11,223 nt of DNA from Proteobacteria bacterium SG_bin9 (GTDB taxonomy: Bacteria; Pseudomonadota; Alphaproteobacteria; Rhizobiales; Xanthobacteraceae). Under the pieces are notes generated by a model, which did not search any database, was not told the origin of the DNA, and worked only from the letters and a program-made list of their open reading frames with translations. Shown here one piece after another: positions 1 to 5,877 of this stretch. Both the position numbers and the translations under genes were made by a program. The first letter of the stretch is position 1; the number at the start of each line of letters is the position of its first letter. The stretch spans positions 92,155 to 103,377 of the forward strand of contig LWDM01000060.1 in the NCBI GenBank assembly GCA_002083525.1, in the 5' to 3' direction.

Positions 1-1
1 C

Positions 2-26
2 ACCCTCTCCCGCAAGGGGAGAGGGT
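2..26. repeat. REP-like palindromic hairpin
   Basis: Perfect inverted repeat with 10-bp arms (ACCCTCTCCC / GGGAGAGGGT) around a 5-base GCAAG loop. It has no T-run on either side, so it is not a typical intrinsic terminator. Palindromes of this composition are dispersed between genes in Bradyrhizobium-type genomes (family knowledge; copy number here cannot be tested). It may mark the end of the gene upstream of the window. Confidence 0.6.
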
Positions 27-68
27 CCTTCGGCGAGGTTGCGATTTATGCAACTTCTCGGTACGACA

Positions 69-150
69 TCTGCAACATTTCAGATGCAAATATGCAATCT
101 TGCAGATGAAAATCTGCAAACTTTCAGATGCAAGTTTGCAACCTTGCAGA
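69..150. repeat. Tandem 38-bp repeat of TGCAA words upstream of aroC
   Basis: Two imperfect direct copies, 69-106 and 113-150, match at 33 of 38 positions with a 44-bp period. Inside them TGCAA or TGCAG words begin at 71, 85, 93, 101, 115, 129, 137 and 145, so spacings run 14, 8, 8, 14, 14, 8, 8. A further TGCAA lies at 49. The low-GC stretch stands out sharply from the surrounding GC-rich DNA. It is either a cluster of binding sites for a transcription factor or a structured mRNA leader. No known regulator is claimed. Confidence 0.75.
100..140 (+). promoter_or_regulatory. Overlapping, mutually exclusive hairpins in the aroC leader
   Basis: TTGCAGA (100-106) is the exact reverse complement of TCTGCAA (113-119). 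TGCAAACTT (115-123) is the exact reverse complement of AAGTTTGCA (132-140), with an 8-base loop. The two stems share 115-119, so only one can form at a time. CTGCAA (114-119) could also pair with TTGCAG (144-149), which lies within 10 bases of the aroC start. This is attenuator-like geometry. The complementarity is seen directly; any regulatory use is inference, and the same arms could simply be palindromic protein sites. Confidence 0.35.
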
Positions 151-158
151 GCTTACTG

Positions 159-1244
159 ATGTCGCACAACACCTTCGGCCATCTGTTTCGCGTCACGACC
201 TTCGGCGAGAGCCACGGGGTCGCGATCGGCTGCGTGGTCGATGGCTGTCCGCCGATGATCCCGCTGGTCGAGGCAGACATTCAGGGCGATCTCGATCGCC
301 GCCGTCCCGGCCAGTCGCGTTTCACGACGCAGCGCCAGGAAGAGGACAAGGTGAAGATCCTCTCCGGCGTCATGGCGCATCCGGAAACGGGCGTGCAGGT
401 GACGACGGGGACGCCGATTGCGCTCCTCATCGAGAACACCGATCAGCGCTCGAAGGACTATTCCGAGATCAAGGACAAGTTTCGCCCGGGTCATGCCGAC
501 TTCACCTATGAAGCGAAGTATGGCCTGCGCGATTATCGCGGCGGCGGACGCTCGTCGGCGCGCGAGACCGCATCGCGCGTGGCCGCCGGCGCCATCGCCC
601 GCAAAATCGTGCCGGGCCTCAACGTGCGCGGCGCGCTGGTGCAGATGGGCCCGCACAAGATCGACCGCGACAAGTGGGACTGGGACGAGATCGCGCGCAA
701 TCCGTTCTTCTGCCCGGACAAGGACAAGGCTGCATTCTTCGCCGACTATCTCGACGGCATCCGCAAGAGCGGCTCGTCGATCGGCGCGGTGATCGAGGTT
801 GTCGCGGAGGGTGTCGCGGCCGGTCTCGGCGCGCCGATCTACGCCAAGCTCGACAGCGATCTCGCCTCAGCATTGATGAGTATCAACGCGGTGAAGGGTG
901 TCGAGATCGGCGCGGGCTTCGGCGCGGCTGAATTGACGGGCGAAGAGAACGCCGACGAAATGCGGATGGGCAACAACGGCCCGGTGTTCACCTCGAATCA
1001 TGCGGGCGGCATTCTCGGCGGCATCTCCACCGGGCAGCCGGTGGTCGCGCGTTTCGCGGTCAAGCCGACGTCATCGATCCTCGCGCCGCGCAAGACCGTC
1101 GATCGCAGCGGTCACGAGACGGATATCATCACCAAGGGCCGTCACGATCCGTGCGTCGGCATTCGTGCCGTGCCGGTCGGAGAGGCGATGGTGGCGTGCG
1201 TCATCGCCGACCACTTCCTGCGCCATCGCGGGCAGGTCGGCTGA
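159..1244 (+). CDS. aroC: Chorismate synthase
   Basis: Last step of the shikimate pathway: converts 5-enolpyruvylshikimate-3-phosphate to chorismate in the cytoplasm, using reduced FMN. The 361-aa product is the normal length. All three family signatures are present: FGESHG near residues 15-20, GGGRSSARE at 128-136, and GRHDPC at 327-332. The conserved RPGHAD segment has His112, and SNHAGGILGGISTG spans 279-292. The frame stays open upstream to position 39, but homologues begin at MSHNTFGHLFRVTTFGESHG, which fixes the ATG at 159. The ribosome binding site is weak (GCAGAG). The upstream extension is made of the TGCAA repeats and is not conserved-looking protein. The TGA stop is 2 bp from the stop of the convergent thioesterase gene. 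Confidence 0.97.
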   Translation: MSHNTFGHLFRVTTFGESHGVAIGCVVDGCPPMIPLVEADIQGDLDRRRPGQSRFTTQRQEEDKVKILSGVMAHPETGVQVTTGTPIALLIENTDQRSKDYSEIKDKFRPGHADFTYEAKYGLRDYRGGGRSSARETASRVAAGAIARKIVPGLNVRGALVQMGPHKIDRDKWDWDEIARNPFFCPDKDKAAFFADYLDGIRKSGSSIGAVIEVVAEGVAAGLGAPIYAKLDSDLASALMSINAVKGVEIGAGFGAAELTGEENADEMRMGNNGPVFTSNHAGGILGGISTGQPVVARFAVKPTSSILAPRKTVDRSGHETDIITKGRHDPCVGIRAVPVGEAMVACVIADHFLRHRGQVG

Positions 1245-1246
1245 GT

Positions 1247-1663
1247 TTACGGCTTCGGCAATGCCACGATGGTCGCCTGGGCTGCGGCGCAAAGCTTCTC
1301 TTGCCCTTCCGACACGACGAACACATCGCAGCGCGTGACCGCTTGTGAGCGGCCGCCGCTGATCGCCTCGGCACGTGCGATGAGATGATCGCCGATCGCA
1401 GGGCGGATGTAATTGATCTTCATCTCCGCCGTCACGCTCGATGTGCCGAGCCTGATTGCCCCGGCAAAGGTGAGGGCGTTGTCGGCAAGGTAGCCGATCA
1501 CGCCGCCATGCACGAAGCCGAAGTTCTGCTTGTGATGCTCCCGGATCGGCAGGCGAAGCTGAACGCGGTCGCTGCTCGCCTCGGCGAGTTCTGCGCCGAC
1601 GAAGACGCTGAACGGCTGCGCGGCCAGAATCTGCTGCCATTTATCAAACAGGGCATTGTCCAT
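1247..1663 (-). CDS. PaaI-family hotdog-fold thioesterase
   Basis: A 138-aa single hotdog domain, the usual length for PaaI-type acyl-CoA thioesterases. The family core is visible as QNFGFVHGGVIGYLAD at residues 46-61, with the HGG turn at 52-54 and Asp61, the position that acts as catalytic acid/base in E. coli PaaI. A second typical segment, AEMKINYIRPA, lies at 79-89. The enzyme is expected to hydrolyse a short or aromatic acyl-CoA as a cytoplasmic tetramer, but the substrate cannot be read from sequence and no paa genes are nearby, so no symbol is given. The ATG has an AGGA ribosome binding site about 7 bases upstream. It lies 18 bp after the EamA transporter stop and is probably co-transcribed with it. 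Confidence 0.9.
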   Translation of the reverse strand: MDNALFDKWQQILAAQPFSVFVGAELAEASSDRVQLRLPIREHHKQNFGFVHGGVIGYLADNALTFAGAIRLGTSSVTAEMKINYIRPAIGDHLIARAEAISGGRSQAVTRCDVFVVSEGQEKLCAAAQATIVALPKP

Positions 1664-1681
1664 CGCATTCCTCGTTTTGTC

Positions 1682-2551
1682 TCAGGTCCATAGCAGCGCC
1701 ACCACTCCGGCAACGATGATCGTCACGCCGCCGACGATCAGCGCAGTGATCTTTTCCGAGCGCAGCAGCAGTGCGCTCAGGATGAGAGTGATCAGCGGAT
1801 AGGTCGCGGTCAGCGGTGCGACCAGCGCGACCGATCCTCGCGCGAGCGCCGCATAGAGGCAGAGCACAGCCATGCCGTTGCTCAGCCCGATGCAGCAGAA
1901 CCAGAATATCCCCGGACGCGAGAAGCCCGTCGGCCATCCGCGATGGCGTACCACCGCGATGCTGACCACGACGACGGTCGATGCGGTGAAGCCGAACAGA
2001 GCTGCGGCGAATGCGCTCGGCCAGTGTGCGAGGCCGAGCTTGGTCAGCGGCTGCGCGACGCCTCTGATCAATGCTGCGCCGAGCGGAAGCGCCGCCGCCC
2101 AGTAGGGCCAGGACCGTCCGGTGGCCTGACCGCCGCGCAGCGAGAGCGCGATGACGCCGACAACGATCGCGGCGATGCCGGCCGTTTGGACCGGGCCGGG
2201 AAACTCGCCCAGCAACAGTGCTGCGCCGACAACTGCGAAAAGGGGCGCGATGTTGCCGAGCGCGCCGGCGACGCCCGGGCCCATCAAGCGGTTCGACTCG
2301 TAGGTCAGCAAGGTGACCAGAGCCGGGTAGGCAAGTCCGACCGCCGCAAAGATCAGGAAGCCCCGCGTGTTCCAGTCGCGGAAATCCAGCACGAAGACGG
2401 CGAGCAGCCACGCGATGGCTGAGAGCAGCGGAATGCTGATCAGCGTGCCCTCGCCCGGCCGCATGTGCCGCAGCCCGAACTGCGTCAGGACCAGCGCCAG
2501 ACCGAAGAAGAACGATGCGCCGAGCGCGAGCAGGGCGGGGCTGCTGAACAT
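1682..2551 (-). CDS. EamA/DMT-superfamily transporter
   Basis: A 289-aa, very hydrophobic inner-membrane protein with about ten predicted TM helices arranged as two EamA repeats, roughly residues 5-140 and 150-288. Internal EamA features include the helix-4 segment LLTYESNRLMGPGVAGAL and, in the second half, LYAALARGSVALVAPL followed by YPLITLILSALLL. The DMT superfamily exports or imports small metabolites; the substrate is unknown. The frame is open far upstream to 3178, but that part is antisense to the LysR gene and not membrane-like. The ATG at 2551 (MFSSPALLALGASFFFG) gives the normal family length. It is divergent from the LysR gene and upstream of the thioesterase gene, which suggests LysR control of a transporter-thioesterase operon (inference). 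Confidence 0.92.
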   Translation of the reverse strand: MFSSPALLALGASFFFGLALVLTQFGLRHMRPGEGTLISIPLLSAIAWLLAVFVLDFRDWNTRGFLIFAAVGLAYPALVTLLTYESNRLMGPGVAGALGNIAPLFAVVGAALLLGEFPGPVQTAGIAAIVVGVIALSLRGGQATGRSWPYWAAALPLGAALIRGVAQPLTKLGLAHWPSAFAAALFGFTASTVVVVSIAVVRHRGWPTGFSRPGIFWFCCIGLSNGMAVLCLYAALARGSVALVAPLTATYPLITLILSALLLRSEKITALIVGGVTIIVAGVVALLWT

Positions 2552-2638
2552 GGGAGCAGGATGCCTTGCTGCGCAAATATTGCAATTTTCTCCTGATACG
2601 CTCAATAATTCCATTATTTGCATAAATGGAGATGCGCG
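2552..2638. promoter_or_regulatory. Divergent promoter/operator region between EamA transporter and LysR genes
   Basis: This 87-bp AT-rich intergenic region holds three inverted repeats. GCAA-ATA-TTGC is at 2573-2583. AATAAT-TCC-ATTATT, with perfect 6-bp arms, is at 2604-2618. CATT-N9-AATG at 2612-2628 contains the T-N11-A core expected of a LysR-type operator and touches the GGAGA ribosome binding site of the LysR gene. The arrangement fits a LysR protein that represses itself and controls the divergent gene (general family behaviour). No -35/-10 pair is assigned with confidence. Confidence 0.5.
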
Positions 2639-3574
2639 GTGGCCAATGCCTATCCTGATCTGAGTGCGCGGCAGCTCGGTGCAGTCGTTGCCGTCGCCGA
2701 TTATCGAAGCTTCATCGCGGCCGCCAGCGCGATGAAGATGTCGCAGCCGGCGCTGACGCGGTTGATCCAGCAGGTGGAGGCGGAGCTCGGTGTGTTGCTG
2801 TTCTCGCGCAGCACGCGCCACGTCTCGGTCACCGATGCAGGCAAGGAGTTCTCCGCCCATGCGGAGCGCCTGCTGAACGATCTCAAGTTCAGCGTCGGCA
2901 ACATCCGCGAGAAGGCGCGTGAGCCGCGGGGACAGATCGTGGTGAGCAGCGTGCTGTCGCTTGCCAATGCGATGCTTCCGGCGCTGCTCGCCGACTACAC
3001 GCGGATGTTTCCCGGGGTCGAAATTCATCTGCGTGAGGGGTTGCACGGCACCGTGCGGGACGAGGTGCGCAGCGGCCTTGCGGATTTCGGCGTCGGCTAT
3101 GTCGACGATCTGCCGGACGGGTTTGTTGCCGAGATGATCGCGACTGAAAGCTTCTACGTCGTGCTGCCCGCCGATCATCCGCTTGCCCGGCGAAAGGCGT
3201 TGGAGTTGCGCACGTTAATCGACTTGCCGCTGGTGTCGTTTCCGCCCGAGTCTCGGACGCGCCGGGCGGTCGATGCGTCGGCTGCGGCCGAGGGACTGAC
3301 CTTCCGTTATGTGATGACGGCGAACCGGTTGCCGACGCTCCACGGCCTGGTCCGCAATCGCATCGGTCTTGCGGTTGTGCCTTTCGGCGAGCGGCCGCTC
3401 CCGAATGATCCGGATTTGATCGCGCGACCGCTCGTCGGCGAACGGCTCACGTGCAGTCTCGGCGTGATGCGGCTACGGGAGCGCGAACTCAGCCCGGCCG
3501 CGGCCGAATTTCTCGGCGTCGTCCGCAACTGGATGCTCACGCTCCGGCGCGGCACGGGCCGCAAGAAGAAGTAG
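2639..3574 (+). CDS. LysR-family transcriptional regulator
   Basis: A 311-aa LysR-type regulator. The N-terminal winged helix-turn-helix covers about residues 8-66, with the family pattern SFIAAASAMKMSQPALTRLI, then VEAELGVLLFSRSTRHVSVT. The C-terminal effector domain (periplasmic-binding fold) runs from about residue 90 to 290, and the protein ends in a basic RRGTGRKKK tail. A TTG at 2618 could start the frame, but the GTG at 2639 has a GGAGA ribosome binding site six bases upstream and gives a standard N terminus, so GTG is chosen. The inducer is unknown. The divergent EamA transporter gene is the most likely target. The TAG stop is 3 bp from the globin stop on the other strand; both stops lie in one small palindrome (AGTAG-ACG-CTACT, 3570-3582). 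Confidence 0.93.
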   Translation: MANAYPDLSARQLGAVVAVADYRSFIAAASAMKMSQPALTRLIQQVEAELGVLLFSRSTRHVSVTDAGKEFSAHAERLLNDLKFSVGNIREKAREPRGQIVVSSVLSLANAMLPALLADYTRMFPGVEIHLREGLHGTVRDEVRSGLADFGVGYVDDLPDGFVAEMIATESFYVVLPADHPLARRKALELRTLIDLPLVSFPPESRTRRAVDASAAAEGLTFRYVMTANRLPTLHGLVRNRIGLAVVPFGERPLPNDPDLIARPLVGERLTCSLGVMRLRERELSPAAAEFLGVVRNWMLTLRRGTGRKKK

Positions 3575-3577
3575 ACG

Positions 3578-4003
3578 CTACTCCGCCGCCGCGGGGGCCT
3601 TCGCCGCGTTCCGCATCACGCCGGCCACAGCTGTGTAAGCCGCGACCCACGCGTCCTTCGCGGGCGGCGTCCATGCATCGCCGAGACCCTGCTCAAGCGT
3701 CCAGAGCAATGCGGCGCCGACCGTGTCGTACTGCTTGTCGGTCACACCGTAGGTCACGTGCTTCTTGCCGAGACCTTCCAGCACCGGAATGAGCGGCGCG
3801 AGATTGTCGAGGCCGGCGACGACAGTGCCGATCGCCTGCATCAGTTTCTTGCGCTGTTCGGGCATGTCGGTCGCCTTGAACAGCGGCTGCGTCGACGGAT
3901 CGATCTCGAACAGCTTGCCGTAGAACAAGCTTGCGGCCGTATCGGAAATCGGGACCACCTTGGCCCAGGTGGATTTGACGAGGGTCTTCTGCTCAGGGGT
4001 CAT
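3578..4003 (-). CDS. Single-domain globin (bacterial haemoglobin)
   Basis: A 141-aa globin of the single-domain flavohaemoglobin-like class (Vgb/Cgb type). It has no reductase domain. By alignment with Vitreoscilla haemoglobin by eye, Tyr28 is B10, Phe42 is CD1, Gln50 is E7, His82 in KKHVTYG is the proximal F8 haem ligand, and Tyr92 is G5. The C-terminal helix ends AGVMRNAAKAP, so the Glu usually found at H23, part of the proximal His-Glu-Tyr network, appears replaced by Ala134. Likely roles are O2 or NO binding or NO dioxygenation with a separate reductase; these are inferences. The ATG has GGAGA five bases upstream, part of which sits in a hairpin. The gene lies 99 bp downstream of the DUF1330 gene on the same strand. 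Confidence 0.93.
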   Translation of the reverse strand: MTPEQKTLVKSTWAKVVPISDTAASLFYGKLFEIDPSTQPLFKATDMPEQRKKLMQAIGTVVAGLDNLAPLIPVLEGLGKKHVTYGVTDKQYDTVGAALLWTLEQGLGDAWTPPAKDAWVAAYTAVAGVMRNAAKAPAAAE

Positions 4004-4010
4004 GTCGTTC

Positions 4011-4031
4011 TCCGGGACTGGTCATCCCGGA
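4011..4031 (-). promoter_or_regulatory. Hairpin overlapping the globin ribosome binding site
   Basis: A perfect 7-bp inverted repeat, TCCGGGA / TCCCGGA, around a 7-base loop. In the globin mRNA the 3' arm contains the GGA of the GGAGA ribosome binding site, so the folded form would hide it. It may instead be a piece of a dispersed intergenic repeat, because GTCATCCCGG-type sequences recur in related genomes. Confidence 0.35.
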
Positions 4032-4083
4032 ATGCAAAGCAAGAAGGGTGCCGGTGCTTAAGAAAGCATCGGCTCCGGTAGGC

Positions 4084-4109
4084 CGCGTGACCGGCTTCCG
4101 CGTCACGCG
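4084..4109 (-). other. Hairpin across the 3' end of the DUF1330 gene
   Basis: An 8-bp perfect stem (4084-4091 with 4102-4109) spans the DUF1330 stop codon, with a 10-base loop that can pair further. There is no T-run after it, so it is a weak terminator candidate at best. It could stabilise the 3' end of the mRNA or partly insulate the globin gene. Confidence 0.3.
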
Positions 4110-4390
4110 CCTTCGATGACGATAAGATCCGCGTCGGCGTACTTCTGACGGATGACGACGGCCTTCTGATATTCGGGGCTCTTGTAGCAAGCCATCGCCG
4201 TTTCCCGGCTGTCGAACTCGATGACGACATTGCGGTCGCGCGCCTGACCTTCCATCACCTCATATGGCCCGCCGCGCACCACGAACCTGGCGCCGTATTT
4301 CTCGAACGCCGGACGCGCGGCCGTCAGATATTCCGGATAGCGCTCGGCGTCTTTCACCGAGACGCGCACGATCCAGTAGCCTTTTGCCAT
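4103..4390 (-). CDS. DUF1330 family protein
   Basis: A 95-aa protein covering one whole DUF1330 domain, a ferredoxin-like fold of the dimeric alpha/beta-barrel type. Typical family features are the opening KGYWIVRVSVKD, the YLTAARPAFEKYGARFVVRGG segment in the first half, and the VVIEFDSRETAMACYKSPEY stretch at about residues 55-74. No biochemical function is firmly established for the family. The ATG has an AAAGGA ribosome binding site nine bases upstream. It begins 24 bp after the DUF1127 stop, on the same strand, so the two are probably co-transcribed. The end lies in a hairpin, followed by a 99-bp gap to the globin gene. Confidence 0.9.
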   Translation of the reverse strand: MAKGYWIVRVSVKDAERYPEYLTAARPAFEKYGARFVVRGGPYEVMEGQARDRNVVIEFDSRETAMACYKSPEYQKAVVIRQKYADADLIVIEGA

Positions 4391-4414
4391 TGCAGTTGTC
4401 CTTTCGTATCAGGC

Positions 4415-4654
4415 CTAAACGTGCCGTCGCCACAGAGTGTGTCCGCGCCACAGGCACCCGGGCGAGTAACCGGCCGGCAATCGGACGGCACGTTCGATCC
4501 CGCAGCGGTCGATGCCCATGTCCCGCAGGGCCTTGTCGCTGAACGCGTTGAGTTCAGCCACCGCCTTGCGTTCCTCGCGCCGCCGTATCAGGGCTGCGAT
4601 GGCGGAAACGATCAAGTTGAAACCCAAGAGCCGGGCTACACCAGTTCGTGACAT
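4415..4654 (-). CDS. DUF1127 family small protein
   Basis: A 79-aa protein. Its centre matches the DUF1127 motif: ERKAVAELNAFSDKALRDMGIDR (about residues 28-50) followed by the conserved Ile-Glu in CGIERAV. The N terminus has a short hydrophobic or amphipathic helix (LLGFNLIVSAIAALI, 9-23) followed by arginines. The Trp/Arg-rich tail after residue 60 is not part of the domain. Some alphaproteobacterial DUF1127 proteins bind RNA or affect RNA turnover and nutrient responses (family knowledge, not shown for this one). The frame runs open to 4837, but the ATG at 4654 gives a normal N terminus. It starts 5 bp after the 61-aa gene ends, with GGAAG inside that gene as a weak ribosome binding site, which suggests translational coupling. 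Confidence 0.88.
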   Translation of the reverse strand: MSRTGVARLLGFNLIVSAIAALIRRREERKAVAELNAFSDKALRDMGIDRCGIERAVRLPAGYSPGCLWRGHTLWRRHV

Positions 4655-4659
4655 CGGGG

Positions 4660-4845
4660 TCAGGCTTCCGCTTCTGAGGGGCGGCGTTGGGGATGGGGCT
4701 GGCGCACGAGACGCGCAATCGACGCGAACAGGCATGCGAAGGCTGCGCGTATGACGGCAGCCTGCTGTTGATGCGCCTCGCGGATGATGCGTGCTTTGTA
4801 GGCGGACCATTGCTGCTGAGTCATCGTTCTTGGGCAACAGACCAT
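4660..4845 (-). CDS. Small hypothetical protein upstream of DUF1127
   Basis: A 61-aa frame that is easy to miss. The ATG at 4845 has a strong GGAGG ribosome binding site five bases upstream. In-frame ATGs also exist at 4857 and 4824, but neither has comparable spacing to a ribosome binding site. The product has a Gln-rich start (MTQQQW at 8-13), then an amphipathic helix, IREAHQQQAAVIRAAFACLF (21-40), continuing into ASIARLVRQP, and a polar tail. That pattern resembles the short amphipathic helical proteins often found beside DUF1127 genes in alphaproteobacteria, but no family is assigned. It ends 5 bp before DUF1127 starts. Function unknown; the evidence is the ribosome binding site, tight spacing and helix pattern. 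Confidence 0.6.
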   Translation of the reverse strand: MVCCPRTMTQQQWSAYKARIIREAHQQQAAVIRAAFACLFASIARLVRQPHPQRRPSEAEA

Positions 4846-4962
4846 CTGTGCCTCCATCGTTTGCACACGGATTGAGCCGGTGCGACCGAGAGCAGCTTTA
4901 CGCCGCGCGAACGATCCCATAAAATGAATAATGTTGATGATAATGATCTCTAGGAGAGATGT
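4846..4962. promoter_or_regulatory. Divergent intergenic region upstream of the second LysR gene
   Basis: This 117-bp region separates the small-protein operon (-) from the second LysR gene (+). The LysR-proximal half (4919-4951) is strongly AT-rich, with repeated AATG / GATAATGAT words, and probably holds both promoters. TAAAAT at 4920-4925 is a possible -10 for the LysR gene, but no convincing -35 accompanies it. Confidence 0.4.
4946..4960. promoter_or_regulatory. LysR-type operator candidate (ATC-N9-GAT)
   Basis: A perfect 15-bp inverted repeat, ATCTCT-AGG-AGAGAT, fits both the ATC-N9-GAT and T-N11-A patterns described for LysR-family autoregulatory sites. It overlaps the AGGAG ribosome binding site of the LysR gene that starts at 4963. 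Binding here would block its own expression. As RNA it could also fold and hide the ribosome binding site. Confidence 0.5.
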
Positions 4963-5844
4963 ATGGATCTGGCAGCGCTTCGCATCTTTTCAGCGGTGGT
5001 GCGCGAAGGCGGCGTCACGCGCGCGGCCGAGCGGCTGCATCGCGTGCAGTCAAACGTGACGACGCGCATCCGCCAGCTCGAGGACGATCTCGGCGTCGAG
5101 CTGTTCATCCGCGAAGGCAAACGGCTGCACCTTTCGCCCGCCGGACAAGTGCTGCTCGGCTATGCCGACAAGCTGCTCCTGCTCGCCGACGAGGCCCGCC
5201 TCGCGGTGCAGGACCCGCGTCCGCGCGGTGTGTTCCGGATCGGCGCCATGGAGAGCACCGCCGCGGTCCGCCTGCCGGCGATCCTTACCGAGTTTCACCG
5301 GCTCTATCCGAACGTGACGCTGGAACTCGTCACCGACAGTCCGCCGCATCTGTCGGCCATGATCCTGAACGGCGAGCTCGATGCCGCGCTGGTCGCCGAG
5401 CCTGTCGCCGACACGCCCTTCGACAAGGTCTCCGTGTTCGAGGAGGAGCCGGTCATCATCTCGGCGGCGGGCCATCCGGCGATCGAGAAGAAGGGCGATC
5501 TGCCGCGGACGATGATCGCGTTCGAACACGGCTGTCCGTATCGCAAGCGGCTCGACAACTGGTACGCAAAGCGCGGCGGGCTGCCGGAGCGCATGATCGA
5601 GCTCGGCTCCTATCATGCGATGCTCGGCTGCGTCGCAGCGGGCATGGGCGTGGCGCTGCTGCCGAAGATGGTGCTCGCGACATTTCCGGAATCGGCGCGG
5701 CTGAAAGTTCACCGGCTGCCGCCAGGCGAAAACCGCATCGAGATCGTGATGATCTGGCGTAAGGGCGCGAGTTCGCCGAAGGTCGAGGCGTTCCGGCAAC
5801 TGCTGACGCAGCGCAAGGGGAAGCCGAGCAAACGCGCGGCGTGA
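4963..5844 (+). CDS. LysR-family transcriptional regulator
   Basis: A 293-aa LysR-type regulator. The helix-turn-helix lies at residues 1-60 (MDLAALRIFSAVVREGGVTR, then AAERLHRVQSNVTTRIRQLE and LGVELFIREGKRLHLSPAG). The effector-binding domain covers about 90-285, with the usual LTEFHRLYPNVTLELVT segment near 107-123 and the GCVAAGMGVALLPK stretch near 222-235. The ATG has AGGAG about six bases upstream, inside the candidate operator. Ligand and targets are unknown. Possible targets are its own gene, the divergent small-protein/DUF1127 operon, or the convergent PLP-enzyme gene whose stop is 26 bp away. It shares only family-level similarity with the LysR gene at 2639. Confidence 0.93.
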   Translation: MDLAALRIFSAVVREGGVTRAAERLHRVQSNVTTRIRQLEDDLGVELFIREGKRLHLSPAGQVLLGYADKLLLLADEARLAVQDPRPRGVFRIGAMESTAAVRLPAILTEFHRLYPNVTLELVTDSPPHLSAMILNGELDAALVAEPVADTPFDKVSVFEEEPVIISAAGHPAIEKKGDLPRTMIAFEHGCPYRKRLDNWYAKRGGLPERMIELGSYHAMLGCVAAGMGVALLPKMVLATFPESARLKVHRLPPGENRIEIVMIWRKGASSPKVEAFRQLLTQRKGKPSKRAA

Positions 5845-5877
5845 ATACCGCCGCTGCGTCAGCCGAGCCGTCAGCGG
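5836..5877. terminator. Overlapping hairpins between convergent LysR and PLP-enzyme genes
   Basis: GCGGCG (5836-5841) pairs with CGCCGC (5849-5854), and CCGCTG (5851-5856) pairs with CAGCGG (5872-5877). The two stems share bases and lie across both stop codons of the convergent genes. Neither is followed by a clear T-run, so intrinsic termination is only a possibility. Confidence 0.3.

Noticed and set aside
39..158. In-frame extension of aroC upstream to position 39
   Set aside because: The added 40 residues come from the TGCAA repeats, and the family N terminus begins exactly at MSHNTFGHLF. The open frame is a by-product of the repeat.
2552..3178. 209-residue N-terminal extension of the EamA transporter
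   Set aside because: It is antisense to the LysR helix-turn-helix coding region and lacks membrane character. The ATG at 2551 gives normal family length.
4930..4950. GATAATGAT resembling half of a Fur box
   Set aside because: Only a partial match in an AT-rich patch. Iron control in this group of bacteria usually uses Irr/RirA rather than classical Fur sites, and there is no iron gene beside it.
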